Source: Cryptomeria japonica (taxonomy: Eukaryota > Streptophyta > Pinopsida > Cupressales > Cupressaceae). Taken from it: 64,000 nucleotides of DNA. The notes under the pieces are model-generated. The model made no database searches and was not told the DNA's origin. It worked only from the letters and a program-made list of their open reading frames with translations. Position 1 is the stretch's first letter. Each line of letters begins with the position of its first letter. This document shows positions 42,967 to 55,029 of the stretch, one piece after another. The position numbers were made by a program, and so were the translations under genes. The stretch lies in the NCBI RefSeq assembly GCF_030272615.1, contig NC_081406.1, positions 172,320,361 through 172,384,360 on the forward strand, given 5' to 3'.

Positions 42967-43593
42967 TTTATTCATGTATATTATGGATTTTATTGATCTC
43001 ATTTTAGTTGTATTGGTGTCTTCATTCCCTTTCCTATGTTTGATTGTGGAAGAAATTATAATTTTTATGCTTTAGTTCTAGTTAGAGGACTTAACCCTTG
43101 TTGATAGGGTCTTGCATGGAAAGTCCTATTTTGGTTATATAAACTGACCTTGATATTGGATTCATGTCAATTCATTTTATACTAGAGTATTTGAACCTTA
43201 TGTGCTAGGATATCTAAATGCATTAAGGGGGAGTGGCTCTCTATGGGAGTTGGGGTCGTAAGTGGTTGCTAGGCTAACCTATAGGAGAGTAGATTAATAA
43301 GTGATAACATTAATAATTAAACTTTGGTATGGGTTTCATACACTAATAAGATTATTTTTTATGCCCTACTCATGGCCTCTTATGCTCATAAAGATAGAGG
43401 ATGAGATTGGGAAGACCTATCCATCTAATGAGATGTTGGAGCTGGCATGCTATGCAATGCCTTGTCTACATGAAAGGATTGTATAGTATCACATGAGTTA
43501 TCTATGGGGAATGAGGTTTGGAGTGAGGAAAGAGTCAAACTACTAGAGTAACTCATGAAAGGCTATGCGATGACACCCTTTGCTGCACCATAG
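42967..43593. other. Unit B end, no gene
   Basis: Counterpart of 20428-21057, including the purine tract GGGGGAGTGG near 43228. The similarity ends after CTGCACC at about 43593. Confidence 0.55.
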
Positions 43594-46500
43594 TATCCTA
43601 TTGTGTCATTTTTTATGTGGAAGCCTTTGGGAATCTTTTAATTAATTTTGGATGTTACCATGGTTGTGATTTTACCTTGGAAGTTCTTTGGTTGTATGTG
43701 GAAATATTTTTATGTTTCTAGAAGATTTTGGTTGATATTCTTACTTTGGTAATCCTTGATTGTGGAATTTATTTGGTTTGATTTTTATCCTTTCTTTGGA
43801 AAACTTTGGTTGTTATCTCTATCTTCTTGTCTTGTGAATAAGTGCCTTATCTATCTTGGTTGTGAGGTTTTTTAGTTCTTTGGTCCCTAGCCTTCTTGTT
43901 TGTTTATTTGGGCTTTGTGTCTATCTCCTAGCATGGGAGGTGGGCCTATGGGTTCCATATGGTTGGGTGAGATTTATTTTTTCACCATGTGCTTTTAATG
44001 TCATCATATTCCAGTTGCCAGATGATCTACCATTATGCTATTATTTGTTGTGTATCTTCTAAAAATAATTGTATTTGTAAACATAATTGTAATTGTACTT
44101 GACATTGTATTTGAAGCACTCCTAAAGGAGGTGATTCTATTAGGACTATTGTATTTGAATAGCTTGTAATGATGAAATGACATTTAGTTGGATGGTTTAA
44201 ATGATCTTACTTCATGTTGAAAGATTATCTTATAAATATTTAGTTTGGTTCCTTAAAATGAACTTAGCATAGATCATTATATGATGAGTAATATGATTAA
44301 TAATTATGAGTTTATTTGATTAAGTTTAGTCAATGTATCCTATTAGAGATGTTTATGTGATGAGTAGCTTAGTGGTGTTTAAAGTATATTGGTAAGTGTT
44401 GCTTAGTATCGATGTTAGGGAACCCTTAGAGGATTGTTAGGAGATTTGATTCAGTCTTTCGCTAAACATTGTTATAATTCATTTATGTTATATAATACAT
44501 TTACTTAGTGTTGTATTGAGTTAGTAGATGATTGATGCATCATGCTTCCCTTTAAAAAAATATATTTTCAATGTGTTTGGGTTTTTAGTTGTTTATACTC
44601 TCAGTTTCCACAACGGGGTGTTACAGGTCCTTCAGTTTATTTATATAAATACTACTTTTGTTTGTCCCATACTTAGACCAAAATTATGTTTTCTTTAACC
44701 TCTAACCAACCAAGTTGGCATGATTATCTTCTTCTATAATAATTTGAAACCCAAATTCTATCGTCATTCAACTTTCAAGTCTTATATATTAATTATGTCC
44801 TCCTATAATAATTTTTAACCCAAATTCTATCTTGTTTCAATCCATCCTTGTTAAGTTCAAATTTTGATGTTTTCTAGTTCTAGCTGTCTATGTATTTACA
44901 AAAAATGATATACTATTGCAGGATTGTATTTCCATTTCATATCATGGCTAATTAATATATTAAAATATTGTATAAGAGGTCTCCACCTTCAAATTTTAGC
45001 TTATGGACCTATCTTGCCACTAAATGTCTCTACGAGAATATGTAAGCATTTATGCAAATTGTGGATTTTACCCTGGAATTGTTTAATTTTTTATGTTTAT
45101 ATTACGCCTTTGGTGATGGTTCTTCTATTTTTCTTCATAGTAGGTTCATTTGTTAAATTTTGTATACTTAAGGAACTAGGCTTCACTAGATAGCTTATTA
45201 TACCTAGTTCCCAATACTTCAACGGTTTCCAAATAATGCAATAATTATTAATTATTAATTATTTTTATTAATTATATATTCCACTAATATAAATGCTATT
45301 TATTATTGTAAGTGTTGTTCAAGTTTTGTGAGTTCATGTAATGTTTTACCTAGTGAGTTTTTAGTAAATTATGTAATTTATGTTTCTAAATGCATATCTA
45401 TGGGTTTTTAAGTTGTACTATTGTAATCTTGTAAATTCTACCCCTTTGCAATTTCACACTGTTTTTGGGTCCCTACTTTAGTGTAATTTATCTTATATAA
45501 TTTTAACTATTTGGGCCCTATCCTACTCCATAATTTAATTATCAATTCCACAATTTAACTATCATAAAATAATCAAATTATGATCCAATTTAACATCATA
45601 AATCCTAACATTCATGGCTCACTTTTGGACACCCTATTTTGGCATGAATAGGGTAGATTCCAATTGTTTTTCACCAGAGTTCATTGAAATTATTACCATT
45701 TATAGTGCCAACTTTCACAATTTAGGATCTAGTCTCAATTTTTTTAGTTGACCATTTTATATCGATCTAAACTCAAAAATACCTTGTGAATCCTACATAA
45801 AGAAATCCTTTATAATTCATAAGTCCTAGATGGTTCTAATGGGATTTTATAGGCATTGAAAATAATCAAGAAAGCACTTTAGCATCAAATATTTACTATA
45901 TTGAGTAGCAAGCTACATCAACTTACATCTAGGTATGATTTTGTGATTTATTTTGTTATGTTTGTCATCTTATTGCATCAACACTTGGGGAAATTTTCTA
46001 AAGAGTGTTGTATCACCTCCATTGTCATTCCTAAGGTATAATCATTTCAATTCAACATTTCAGTTACAATTGAACCTTTTTCCACCCTAAGTATAAGCTC
46101 CCTTTCATAAATTACGATACAAGATGTTGATAAAACCTTACCTTCTATCCATTTTAATGCTCTTCCTTCTAAAGATGAAGCCTTGATGGATCATACTTGT
46201 CCCTCTCCCAAAGCTTCACTTATTCATGAAGATTTTTTAATATAAAACTTTAGGATATCATTAACACTTCTTTCAATGATCTCTCTCTAGAGATGAAGCA
46301 TTGAACAATGATGATGATTCTTCCCCCAAAATATGCACCTCCTTTTTAAGGATTCTTTGATGCAAGAGGGACATAAATTTAACATGAAAACTTTAGTGCT
46401 AGAGAAACATGATGTAGACATTGATAATCCAAATCTTAACATATTTAATCAACATAGATGCATATTCCTATACTAGAAACTACCTTATTTATCAAGACAC

Positions 46501-48974
46501 TTCAACACAAAAAGATGTTATTCACTTCCTCAACTATATGTCACCTAATACTACATTAAATAGAGATGGGGCATTGAAAGATGAAAACAATTGTGAGAAC
46601 AACCCAATGATAGAGGAATTCCTTGCCCCCCAAATGGACATGAATTGTGCTAATAAAAATGTGCATCCTCCCACAAAGATTAATTTTTATTCATTTATTC
46701 ATCCTTTTGCTACCAATAGTAATGAGGTTTATGATGAAAATCCTTCCCCATTAGAGTTTTCTATTAATATAATTCTGTAAGGGTCTGAATCTTTATAGAT
46801 TATAATAAAAAATCTTAAAAAGAGTAAGCTTGGAGATCAAGCCAATGATTCATCACTAACAAGAAGAATTCAAAATTAAGATATGTATAGTAAATAATTA
46901 ATATAAAGTCTAGAGACAACATAATAAGAACACCAAAATTAAAAAAATAGAGTAACTTTATAAGAATCGAGATACTAAAGGATAAGGTCCCAAACTTCTA
47001 AAATTTAGTCCCGTGTAACATAGTTAATATAATATCTAGAGCTTGAAATTCATCAATATACGCTGCATGACACATTTCCTAAAGTATCTTCAAGGATTAC
47101 TCAATTACCAATATGAAAATCTTAATCAATGTGATGCCTATTTAAGCTTTCTGAGTACAATGCCTTTTTAATGTAGAGGTTCTCTAATACTAGCAACAAT
47201 GATAATAAAAAGGAACTCTTTATTTCCAAATAGATCCTTGTTTTTTATTGTATAAATAGAGGGAAAGCCCTAAACCTATGAAACAACATGATTACCAAAT
47301 AGACCCTTGTTGGAAAATATCCATTTAAACACATTCTACCACTGTACAACCATCTCCAACTTATTTTAACAATTTAACAATTTTTGAATGTTAGACTGAT
47401 CCTCGAATTTTTTACGGCTTATGAATGTAAGAGGCAATGAAATTTTTTTTGAATCAAGCAAATTGAAAGATTAATAAGTGAAAAAATAAATAGTTAAACA
47501 AATAAAGAATTTTGACAAAATATAGGTGATTATTACCTTAGATGGTTTCTTAATTTGCAATTTTAGTGATTACAAGGAAAAAATAATATGTTGTTATTCA
47601 CAACTCAAAATATAAATCTTTCCATAGTCGAAGTATTAGAATGTCGATCTAAGAGGCAAGGCTATGACATTGTCATTCTTGCAAGTGATTAGGCTTAAAC
47701 TCTAGATGTACAAGTAACCAAGTGGAAAGTACATGCAAATGCTTGGTTCTCCAAGAAAAGTCTGGTTATTTATTATACAAAGGAAATGAGAGAGAAATAT
47801 GTTCTCTTCCACATGAATCTCAGATTCATTGTAATGTTTGGGGTGACAGAAAAAGTACTATTTGTTTGTGTAGCTACAAGAAATGATGGGCCATTTTTTA
47901 TCTACAATGAGTAACATAGTGCCATGAACTACACCCATAGATGTGAGTCGCATCAACAAAGAGCCAAACTCTTGATGTAGTCTTCTATTTCTCAAAAAGA
48001 TACTGAAATAACTTGGTGAGCATAAATACCCTTGGTAGCGATGTAGAGCTCCTTCTGCTACCTATGTATAACAAAGGGATGCAATGATGAAGATATGGCC
48101 TCCACCAACTGTAGTGAAGAGAGAAAAAAAAGTGAAGGATAGCAGAAGCCCCTCAATTATTCAAAGGCCAGTTCAAATGATCACCTATCAGAAAATGTTT
48201 CTTTATCCCACAGTCCACGTTATATTATTATTGAATATTTTTTTTTATAGTGAAGTAGGACCTTACACTCCAAAAAAAAATTCCTTAGCCACTTAGAACA
48301 AAGTTTTACAGCCTAGAATTTGCCACGTTACATATTGTATTCGCATTCCGACGTAGGAAAATCCAAACATTCAGACGTAAGACACATGTTTTCATGACCA
48401 CAGCAAATGTTTTCTATTGACAAATTAGATGACTATATATAATAGAATAAAAAATAAGGTTTCTAGTGTTTTCTACGCAAAGGTAGTTTAAATTATGATG
48501 AGTTAATTATTTGATCGACATTGGAATAATTGACCAACCATCCTTTCTTTCCTAGAAATGAGTTCATCACTTGGCGGAATATTTTTTTATTGTTGTTTAT
48601 ATGGACAAATAATTTATTGTTTTCTCAATCTTTCTATTTTTAAAGAAAATGATTGTTAAAGTATATGTGTGGTTCAGTCGAATCTTATGTAGTGTTGACT
48701 TTTCTTATTTATTTTGATAATTAATTTTTTGTTTTGTCAATCTTCTTAGTTTTAAATAGATTTTTAAGGAAGTATTATTAAAGTATTTCAAAGATGAACT
48801 GTATTTTTGAATATATTTAAATATTTGGATAGTTGAATAGATTCCCTGGACAAAATATTTGGGTAGTAGATTTAACTTTCTCATCTTATATAGATTGTTT
48901 ATCATCAAATTGAATGACTTTTGATTAATAAAAATACATGATTATTTATTATGTATGAGCTACCCACTTTCTGA
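43594..48974. other. Unique intergenic DNA, no supported gene
   Basis: G/T-rich sequence at 43600-44130 resembles a retroelement 3' UTR but has no diagnostic end. GGGGTGTTACA at 44615-44625 looks like the end of a Ty3/gypsy LTR, without a partner. 45200-46400 is plain AT-rich DNA. The frame 46421-46780 starts at TTG, has no early ATG and no recognisable domain. 47590-48300 has short coding-like stretches broken in every frame. The frame 48084-48296 is also anonymous. Confidence 0.5.
47251..47260 (+). promoter_or_regulatory. Isolated TATA-box-like sequence
   Basis: TATAAATAGAGGGAAAG is a textbook plant TATA context. It lies between two near-identical copies of CCAAATAGAYCCTTGTT (47226-47242 and 47295-47311). 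No gene follows within reach, so it may be the promoter of a decayed LTR. Confidence 0.25.
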
Positions 48975-48998
48975 CCAATGAAGAACATGATTAAATAG
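48975..48998 (+). promoter_or_regulatory. Core promoter candidate of the RLCK gene
   Basis: CCAAT at 48975-48979 and a TATA-like ATTAAATAG at about 48990-48998 stand 90-115 bp before the ATG at 49089. TTGACC, the W-box core bound by WRKY factors, occurs at 48530-48535 (plus) and 49042-49047 (minus), and TTGACT at 48695-48700. These are sequence matches only. Confidence 0.35.
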
Positions 48999-49088
48999 AG
49001 TCCTGATAAAGTATCAGCGTAAGCCCTGCAAAGTGCTTCTCGGTCAACTGTCCCAACTGTAGAGAGAACACTAATTCAGAATTGAACA

Positions 49089-52000
49089 ATGCAATTCTTA
49101 CAGAGTTTAGCTAAAGGCTGTTGGAGACGAGATCAACAGTGCCAATGTTATAACGTTAGCAAACAATGTGAGTTTTCTTTGCTATTATTAAATAGTTAGC
49201 TTTTCTTGTTTTGCAGCTTAAGATTTTGGAAATAATTGAATGTCAGTGGTTTTCTAATTGATGTTTATGTATTAGGCAATAAGGCATTAAGATGTTGATT
49301 CTTTCTTGTTTTTGTATCTGGGCACTAATCAATGTAAATGGTGATCTATATATCGTAATTTATGTACTTTTGTGCTTGGTTATCAGCCCTACCAACACCA
49401 ATTGATAATCAAGCTACAATATACAGAAGTGTACGCGGTAATCCCTTACCAGCCAGACATGAGGTTAAAGTCTCGAGACAGAATTTTGTTTCTGATGTGT
49501 ATGTTTTCACTTTGAATGAGCTTAAAACAATTACAAAAAACTTCAGATTAGATTTTCTATTGGGGAAAGGAGGGTTTGGCAGAGTTTATAAGGGTTTCAT
49601 TGACAACGATATGAAAATAGGGCTTAAAGCTCAGTCTGTTGCTGTCAAGGTCCTTGATCTAGAAGGTTGTCAGGGCCACAAAGAATGGATGGTAAACTTA
49701 TAACCCTTGTTACTTAAACTGGTTTTGGGTATCCAATTGCAGAGTTTAATCATATTTGGTTGGTTGCAGGCAGAAGTCATGTTTCTGGGACAGTCGAGTC
49801 ATCCTCATTTGGTGAAACTTATTGGGTATTGCTGTGAAGGTAAACACAGACTGCTGGTTTATGAGTTTATGGCTAATGGATGTCTTGCAAGTCATCTATT
49901 TCGACGTAAGTGTTTCTTTCCTATTTTTTCAATCACATTCTCCCCACCCTTGTTTGTTTCCTTGAGCAATGTCAGGCGTGGAGTATTATTGGGGTTAGAA
50001 CTTGAAACCCTTCGCACACCTGAAAAGTCTTGAACTCTACTTAAAAACTATTAATTGTGAGATTTCGTTGATAGAATCATCAAATGGTTTGAATTGATGC
50101 ATTTGATTTCGATCATATAGATGATAAAATTATGAAAATGTACGGACTGAGACATTTGAGAAATTGCATTTTTTTGTGCCCTGATATAGTTTTATGCCGT
50201 TTCTTTGGATGTCAAACCTAATCGATTGATTTCATCTGCTGGTTTTACAGTGTTACTTTATGATGTTAGATCAGCTTGGCTTGATCCTATTGTTGACTGG
50301 TAGCACTTGACAATCATGTGCGACTAGTTAGAACTTTGAATCACATAAGGTTATTTAGCATGGGCCAGCTCATTAAGGGAATCGGCATAGGAGGATAGAA
50401 ACAAAAATAGAGAGCAGAAAACACACATAAAATACAGAAATGTATTGAAAATGATTTCTATTTCATATTTTTCAAAACATATATAAATTTCATATTAAAT
50501 GTTGCAGCACATGTTAGTTGCGAATAAGTAATGAAGAAAGTTAAATAGAAGAAGAATAACACGTAAGATACAGTTTTAGGTGGTAGAACCTTGTCAAAGA
50601 AACATCCAGGGGTAAGGTATCTTAGAGAAAACAATTATAATAGTAGCTATTAAAATTAGATAACAGAAATAAGTAGAATATATTCAAGATACTAAAAAAC
50701 TGTTTTTTAAGAAAAGATTAGATTTGTTTTAAGATTTTCATTGTTGTCACTGTTCAACATTCTTGAGAAATTTAAACTAAACAACAAGAGAAACTCTGAA
50801 AGAAAATCGCAATCTATTAAAAGTTACCCTACAAAAAAGATAATAAAAATTAATTTTGAATGTCTAAAATACTTCAACTGCATGCTTGGCAACACTTATC
50901 TTCGATTGTACGCTTGACATTAGCATCCTACAGTCAAGCTGTCTGTTGATATACAGAAATCTATTCCGGTTTGTGATCCTCAATTTAGTTGTTGAGCAAA
51001 TCGAGAATTATTTTGCAATGATTGAGTCTAATTCTTAAGCTTTAGATCACCCTAGTTGTTGAGCAGTTTTGTAATGTTAAATGTTCCTTATTCAGTCGTT
51101 TGTTTTGTGATCTTACAGAGACGCCTATTTCACTGTCCTGGTCAAGTAGAATGAAGATTTTACTTGGGGCTGCTAAAGGATTAGATTTTCTTCATTGTGC
51201 TGAGAACCCAGTCATCTATCGTGATTTTAAGCCATCAAATATTCTCCTTGATAATGTTAGTATTTCCAAAAACATTTTAACTAAGCTGTACATTATTCTC
51301 ATGCAATGTTTTCTCTAGTCACTATGTTTTAATGTGATATCCAAAATCACCTCAGTCCCATGTGGGCTATATCCCAATGGAACCTTCTATTTATTTTTCT
51401 ATTTTTCTGATGAAGGATTATATGGCGAAGCTTTCAGACTTTGGTCTTGCAAAAGATGGGCCAAAAGGTAGCCATTCTCATGTTTCGACTCTTGCCATGG
51501 GTACATACGGTTATGCAGATCCTGTGTATATCGTTAGTGGTATGCTTCTGGGATAACTTAATCTTTTAGATTCAGCTGCACATTATAGATATCTTATCTA
51601 CGCTATGTGTTCATTTATATTACTACACTGAATTTTGTAAACCAGTTATTTGATTTCTTCATGACAGTGGTTGATGAAAGTTTGAATAATTTATCTGCTA
51701 TTACACAGTGATTTATTTGTTTTATTTATTTGAACAGGCCATCTGACAACTAAAAGTGACGTATACAGCTTTGGCGTAGTATTACTTGAAATGCTCACTG
51801 GTAGACCGTCTATTGATCAGACAAGGCCTAGCACAGAACACAGCTTGGTTGAGTGGGCTTATCCACTTCTTAACAACAAAAAGCACCTGTTACGGATACT
51901 TGATCCTACACTAGAGAAAGAATTCTCTTTTAGACAAGCTCAGAAAGTTGCAAATTTAGCCTATCAATGCCTGAGCCGAAAACGTCAACGTAGGCCACTC

Positions 52001-52153
52001 ATGAAGGATGTGGTTGAAACATTGGAGTTCCTTCAAATTGTCGATGATATGGCAAATACATCTTCCATATACACTGTGGGTAGTGGCTTAATTAGAGATG
52101 ATAAAGTTTATGGTCAGCCAACCAAAAATGATAATTTGGCAAATAACTCTTAG
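49089..52153 (+). CDS. Receptor-like cytoplasmic kinase, RLCK-VII / RIPK-PBL type
   Basis: Six exons: 49089-49167, 49387-49691, 49770-49905, 51119-51255, 51416-51539, 51738-52153; 1197 nt, 398 aa, all introns GT-AG and all phases consistent. The amino terminus has no Gly2 for myristoylation but is Cys-rich ([11 protein letters not shown]), a possible palmitoylation site. [11 protein letters not shown] begins the conserved part at about residue 66. Glycine loop GKGGFGRV 86-93, VAVK Lys114, Glu130 of AEVMF, catalytic loop YRDFKPSN 207-214, DFG 227-229. The APE motif reads DPV (254-256) within GYADPVY, so the Glu that normally pairs with an Arg near the domain end is Val; activity may be reduced. 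SDVYSFGV and a [10 protein letters not shown]-type end complete the kinase. RLCK-VII kinases relay immune-receptor signals at the plasma membrane. Intron 3 (49906-51118) is 1.2 kb and without recognised inserts. Confidence 0.9.
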
Positions 52154-52370
52154 AATTGTCATATTGCATGGCAAATGACTCTTAGAACTGTTAGTCATTG
52201 ATTCATGAAAATAGTATTTTAGGAAATGATTTTTAGAATTGTCATAGTCATTGACTCATGAAAATGATAGTTTGGAAATTGATATTTAAGATTTGTCATT
52301 GTTATTAATTCATGAAAATGGGTACGTAGAAACTGACTTTTAGAGTTGTCATAGTTATTGTCTTATCAGA
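52141..52370 (+). repeat. Roughly 52-bp tandem repeat over the RLCK stop codon and 3' UTR
   Basis: Copies of an AAATGACTYTTAGAATTGTCATAG-like unit, with ATTCATGAAAATG between, start at 52141, 52173, 52224, 52276 and 52331 (spacing 32, 51, 52 and 55 bp). The first copy contains the kinase stop codon at 52151-52153, so the last codons of the gene derive from the repeat. Confidence 0.75.
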
Positions 52371-53919
52371 TTTGAGTTTTGGAAGAGAATAATATTTGTA
52401 TTTAAAAGCTGTAGGTCACATTTGTGTCTTTATTATTATTATATAATTGTGAACCAATTTATATCTATGTTATTTTATTATTATATTGAATGTATTTGCA
52501 TGTTTATTTATGGCTGAGACATAATTATATAATTGAATTATTATATGATCTATTTAGTTTTAGTGTTTTCATATTAGTCATTTCAGTTTAATCATTCAAT
52601 GTTATTTATCGATTGATGATTAAGTATTGTCTAATTATTCATTCTATAGTCTTGATCAAATTATAGTTAAATGATCATGTTTGAGAAATATATAATACGA
52701 TATAGGTATGTCTTATGTGAGTATATTTATACATTAGTTAATTATAGTGATGTGATTTGACTTTTATTATGCAGATATGATTGATATGCACTTGATTGTG
52801 CATGATACAAGGTAAACTAATGGTGGTAAAATTCAAGGATAGATAGATATATTTGTTCTCTTTCATACATTCATATATGCATCTAGCTTTACAATAAGAT
52901 AATAAGATATGTGATGTTATATATTTATAAAAACAATTTTCTTAATTGTATATGTTTCACAAAATCCCTTGTAATTAAATAGATAAAAAGTGTTAATTAT
53001 GTGAGTTTTAATTATTTTTTATATACATAGTAATTTTTCTTTGTTTGTAGGTCTGGTTTGGATGTTTTTGAAATATTATAATTCACTTAGTTTCCAAGAT
53101 GGGGGATGGCTGAAAACGTTTCTAAGCCATCCCGAATCCAGTTAAATTTTCAGAAACCGTCCCGAAAACTTAGAAATGGTCAACTTTTTTGTCAGAGACT
53201 GTTGACCATCCTGAGGATGGCTGGGGACGCCTAAGCTGGCCTAACGGCAGAGGCATTTGAAAAACAAATTTTTTATAATTTTTTTTTTTATTACAATGAT
53301 ATTTATTATTAAAGTTGTTATTTTAATGAAAGCAATAGAATAAATATGGCTGCAATAAAAGAAAAGCGATTTGACAAATTTAAGGAAATCCAATTTAAAG
53401 ATCTTTAATTTTTTTATTTTAAAAATTTAAGCAAAGTGATTTAATTTTTTTTAATTAAATGAAAGGATAGCATACTGATATTATATCGATATCATGTCAT
53501 CTGATATCAATATTATATGATATCAAAATTTGAAGCCAAGCTTTAAAAGAAAAAAAGGAACCTTGCGATAATAAAAAAGTAGTCAAATAGGTTTTTCCAT
53601 CCCCAGCAAGGGAAGAGAAGATTTAAGACTTAAGCATTTTGATGAATTGTTCGGATAGAAGATTAAGACTGGAATTGGGAATAGATAGTATATTTTAAAT
53701 TACTTGAATATAAAAAATAAAAGAATTACATTTAGAAATATATTGTGCATATATATTTGGAAAGAAGATATTCATTATTTAATTTACCTTGTATATTTTT
53801 TAAATTAAAATATAATATAAATAATTTTACGTCAAAAGAAATAAAATAAAATTAGCTCTCTAAGATTTAAAAGAGGATTTTTCTTCGAAGAAGTATTAGA
53901 TCAAATAAAGTTAACTTAA
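52371..53919. other. AT-rich downstream DNA, no gene
   Basis: 3' flank of the kinase gene, then AT-rich DNA. A GC-richer island at 53090-53260 repeats the phrases CCATCCC, CCGTCCCGAAAA and GTTGACCATCC, but no terminal inverted repeats or gene could be fixed. A GATATC-rich cluster lies near 53480-53525. Confidence 0.5.
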
Positions 53920-54260
53920 ATTCACCATTAATATTGCCATGACACATTAGCCTTCTCTTTAAGTATGCGATACTGAAACCTAGTTGGAATTATTCATGGA
54001 TTAAAATACTGGTGTTTGAGATATAATGAAATCTCCAGAGTAATATGAATTTACACTATATGAATTTATACTATTTAAAAGAACAATATAGTAAACGGAG
54101 TTCAACGGGCAATTATGCTTAAAAATAAAGTAAGATTGATTAAGCTTGAAAGATTCAATTAGAAATACAATCCACATTTGACAAAGCAAAAAAAAACATT
54201 GAGAAAATATTTCCTGGCTGCTCCATAGTCAATTAATCTCCTGGATTACGCTAACGATGA
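53920..54260. repeat. Orphan HIPP 3' flank
   Basis: This matches the downstream flank of HIPP-A (7058-7345) and HIPP-B (28250-28520), with landmarks ATACTGAAA, GGAGTTCAACGG, TTAGAAATACAATCCA and ATTGAGAAAATATTTCCTGG. In the intact arrangement the HIPP last exon would follow to the right on the minus strand. It is absent, and unrelated GC-richer sequence begins at about 54262. Confidence 0.75.
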
Positions 54261-55029
54261 CATGAGGAGGCAAAGCAGATCTCAACATAAGCAATCGATA
54301 GCCTAGCCGATCTGCTGCAAATCTCAAAATCGATGCCAGACCGTTGATTCAATTATATCGATCCACTGCTCATTGCCTACGATGCATCGTCGAATCACCA
54401 ATCACCACATGCTAATCCCGATGCTGACATCATCCATCAACTTCGACGTCGTGTCTCTCTGCACTTCATCTATGCAATTTCGTGACATCAATTCATGCCA
54501 TGTCGTGCTGGCATGCATGGATCAATTGGATATTCAACTGAGAAATGAACCACTTCTTCATAGGATCTTTTACTTTTGCTCAGATGCTTTTGAAACTAGC
54601 TTAGATGCTGCTAGTGATGAATCAATAACAATTGGAGATGTTCCCTCTCACGCGGGTGGTGCTCCAAGATTGCCTATACCACCTTAGCTGATTGCTATGA
54701 TGCTGGTGATCCCGCGTGGTAAATTGTAATTAATGTTTGCTTAAAAAAACCCTACCGAAGATGTTGGCTATCAATATGACTCTGATACTGGATCTCAATC
54801 TCAATCTTCTTGGCATGCCCTTGTTTTGTATCTTGGAGCTTTGTTTGGTTCCATGGAGCACGGGCCCTTTCTTTATCCAGTTTACTCAGGGGACGAGTGC
54901 TTCTAGTTATCGATATCGATCTAGTAGTTTAGTATATGCAACCAGAGGATATGGATAAATTAGTTTGCTAATAAAATCCAATAAAAATTGATAAATTAGT
55001 ACCATTAAACAAACAACTTTTGAGGAACA
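54261..55029. other. GC-richer segment with an unrecognised open frame
   Basis: An open frame from ATG 54382 to 54687 (101 codons) has a base composition richer in G and C than its neighbours and many CGA, GAC and ATC trinucleotides. It contains SDAFETSLDAASDESITIGDV-like acidic sequence and ends IPP. I do not recognise it; it may be a fragment of a retroelement gag or of a host gene. No splice context is evident. Confidence 0.3.

Larger units (their letters stand above)
21058..43593. repeat. Tandem segmental duplication, unit B
   Basis: Second copy of the segment in unit A, directly abutting it head to tail. It ends near 43593, where the shared sequence stops after CTGCACC; beyond this, unit A continues into unit B while unit B continues into unrelated sequence. 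Its private features are a copia element at 29211-34382, small deletions in the telomere-like block (near 23990 and 24280), and a solo LTR at 37249-37552 whose counterpart region in unit A is deleted. It lacks the unit A LINE: the uninterrupted target is at about 36360-36376. Unit lengths without the large insertions are roughly 15 and 17 kb. Confidence 0.93.

Noticed and set aside
44615-44625. GGGGTGTTACA as the end of a Ty3/gypsy LTR
   Set aside because: The matching start (TGTAACACCCC-type) and any gypsy coding sequence were not found. TGACACCC at 43574 aligns with unit A sequence and is not an LTR start.
46421-46780. A 119-codon open frame as a gene
   Set aside because: It begins at TTG, has a late ATG, low-complexity composition and no recognisable domain.
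47590-48300. A decayed gene upstream of the kinase
   Set aside because: Short coding-like phrases occur but every frame is broken and none matches a family I can name.
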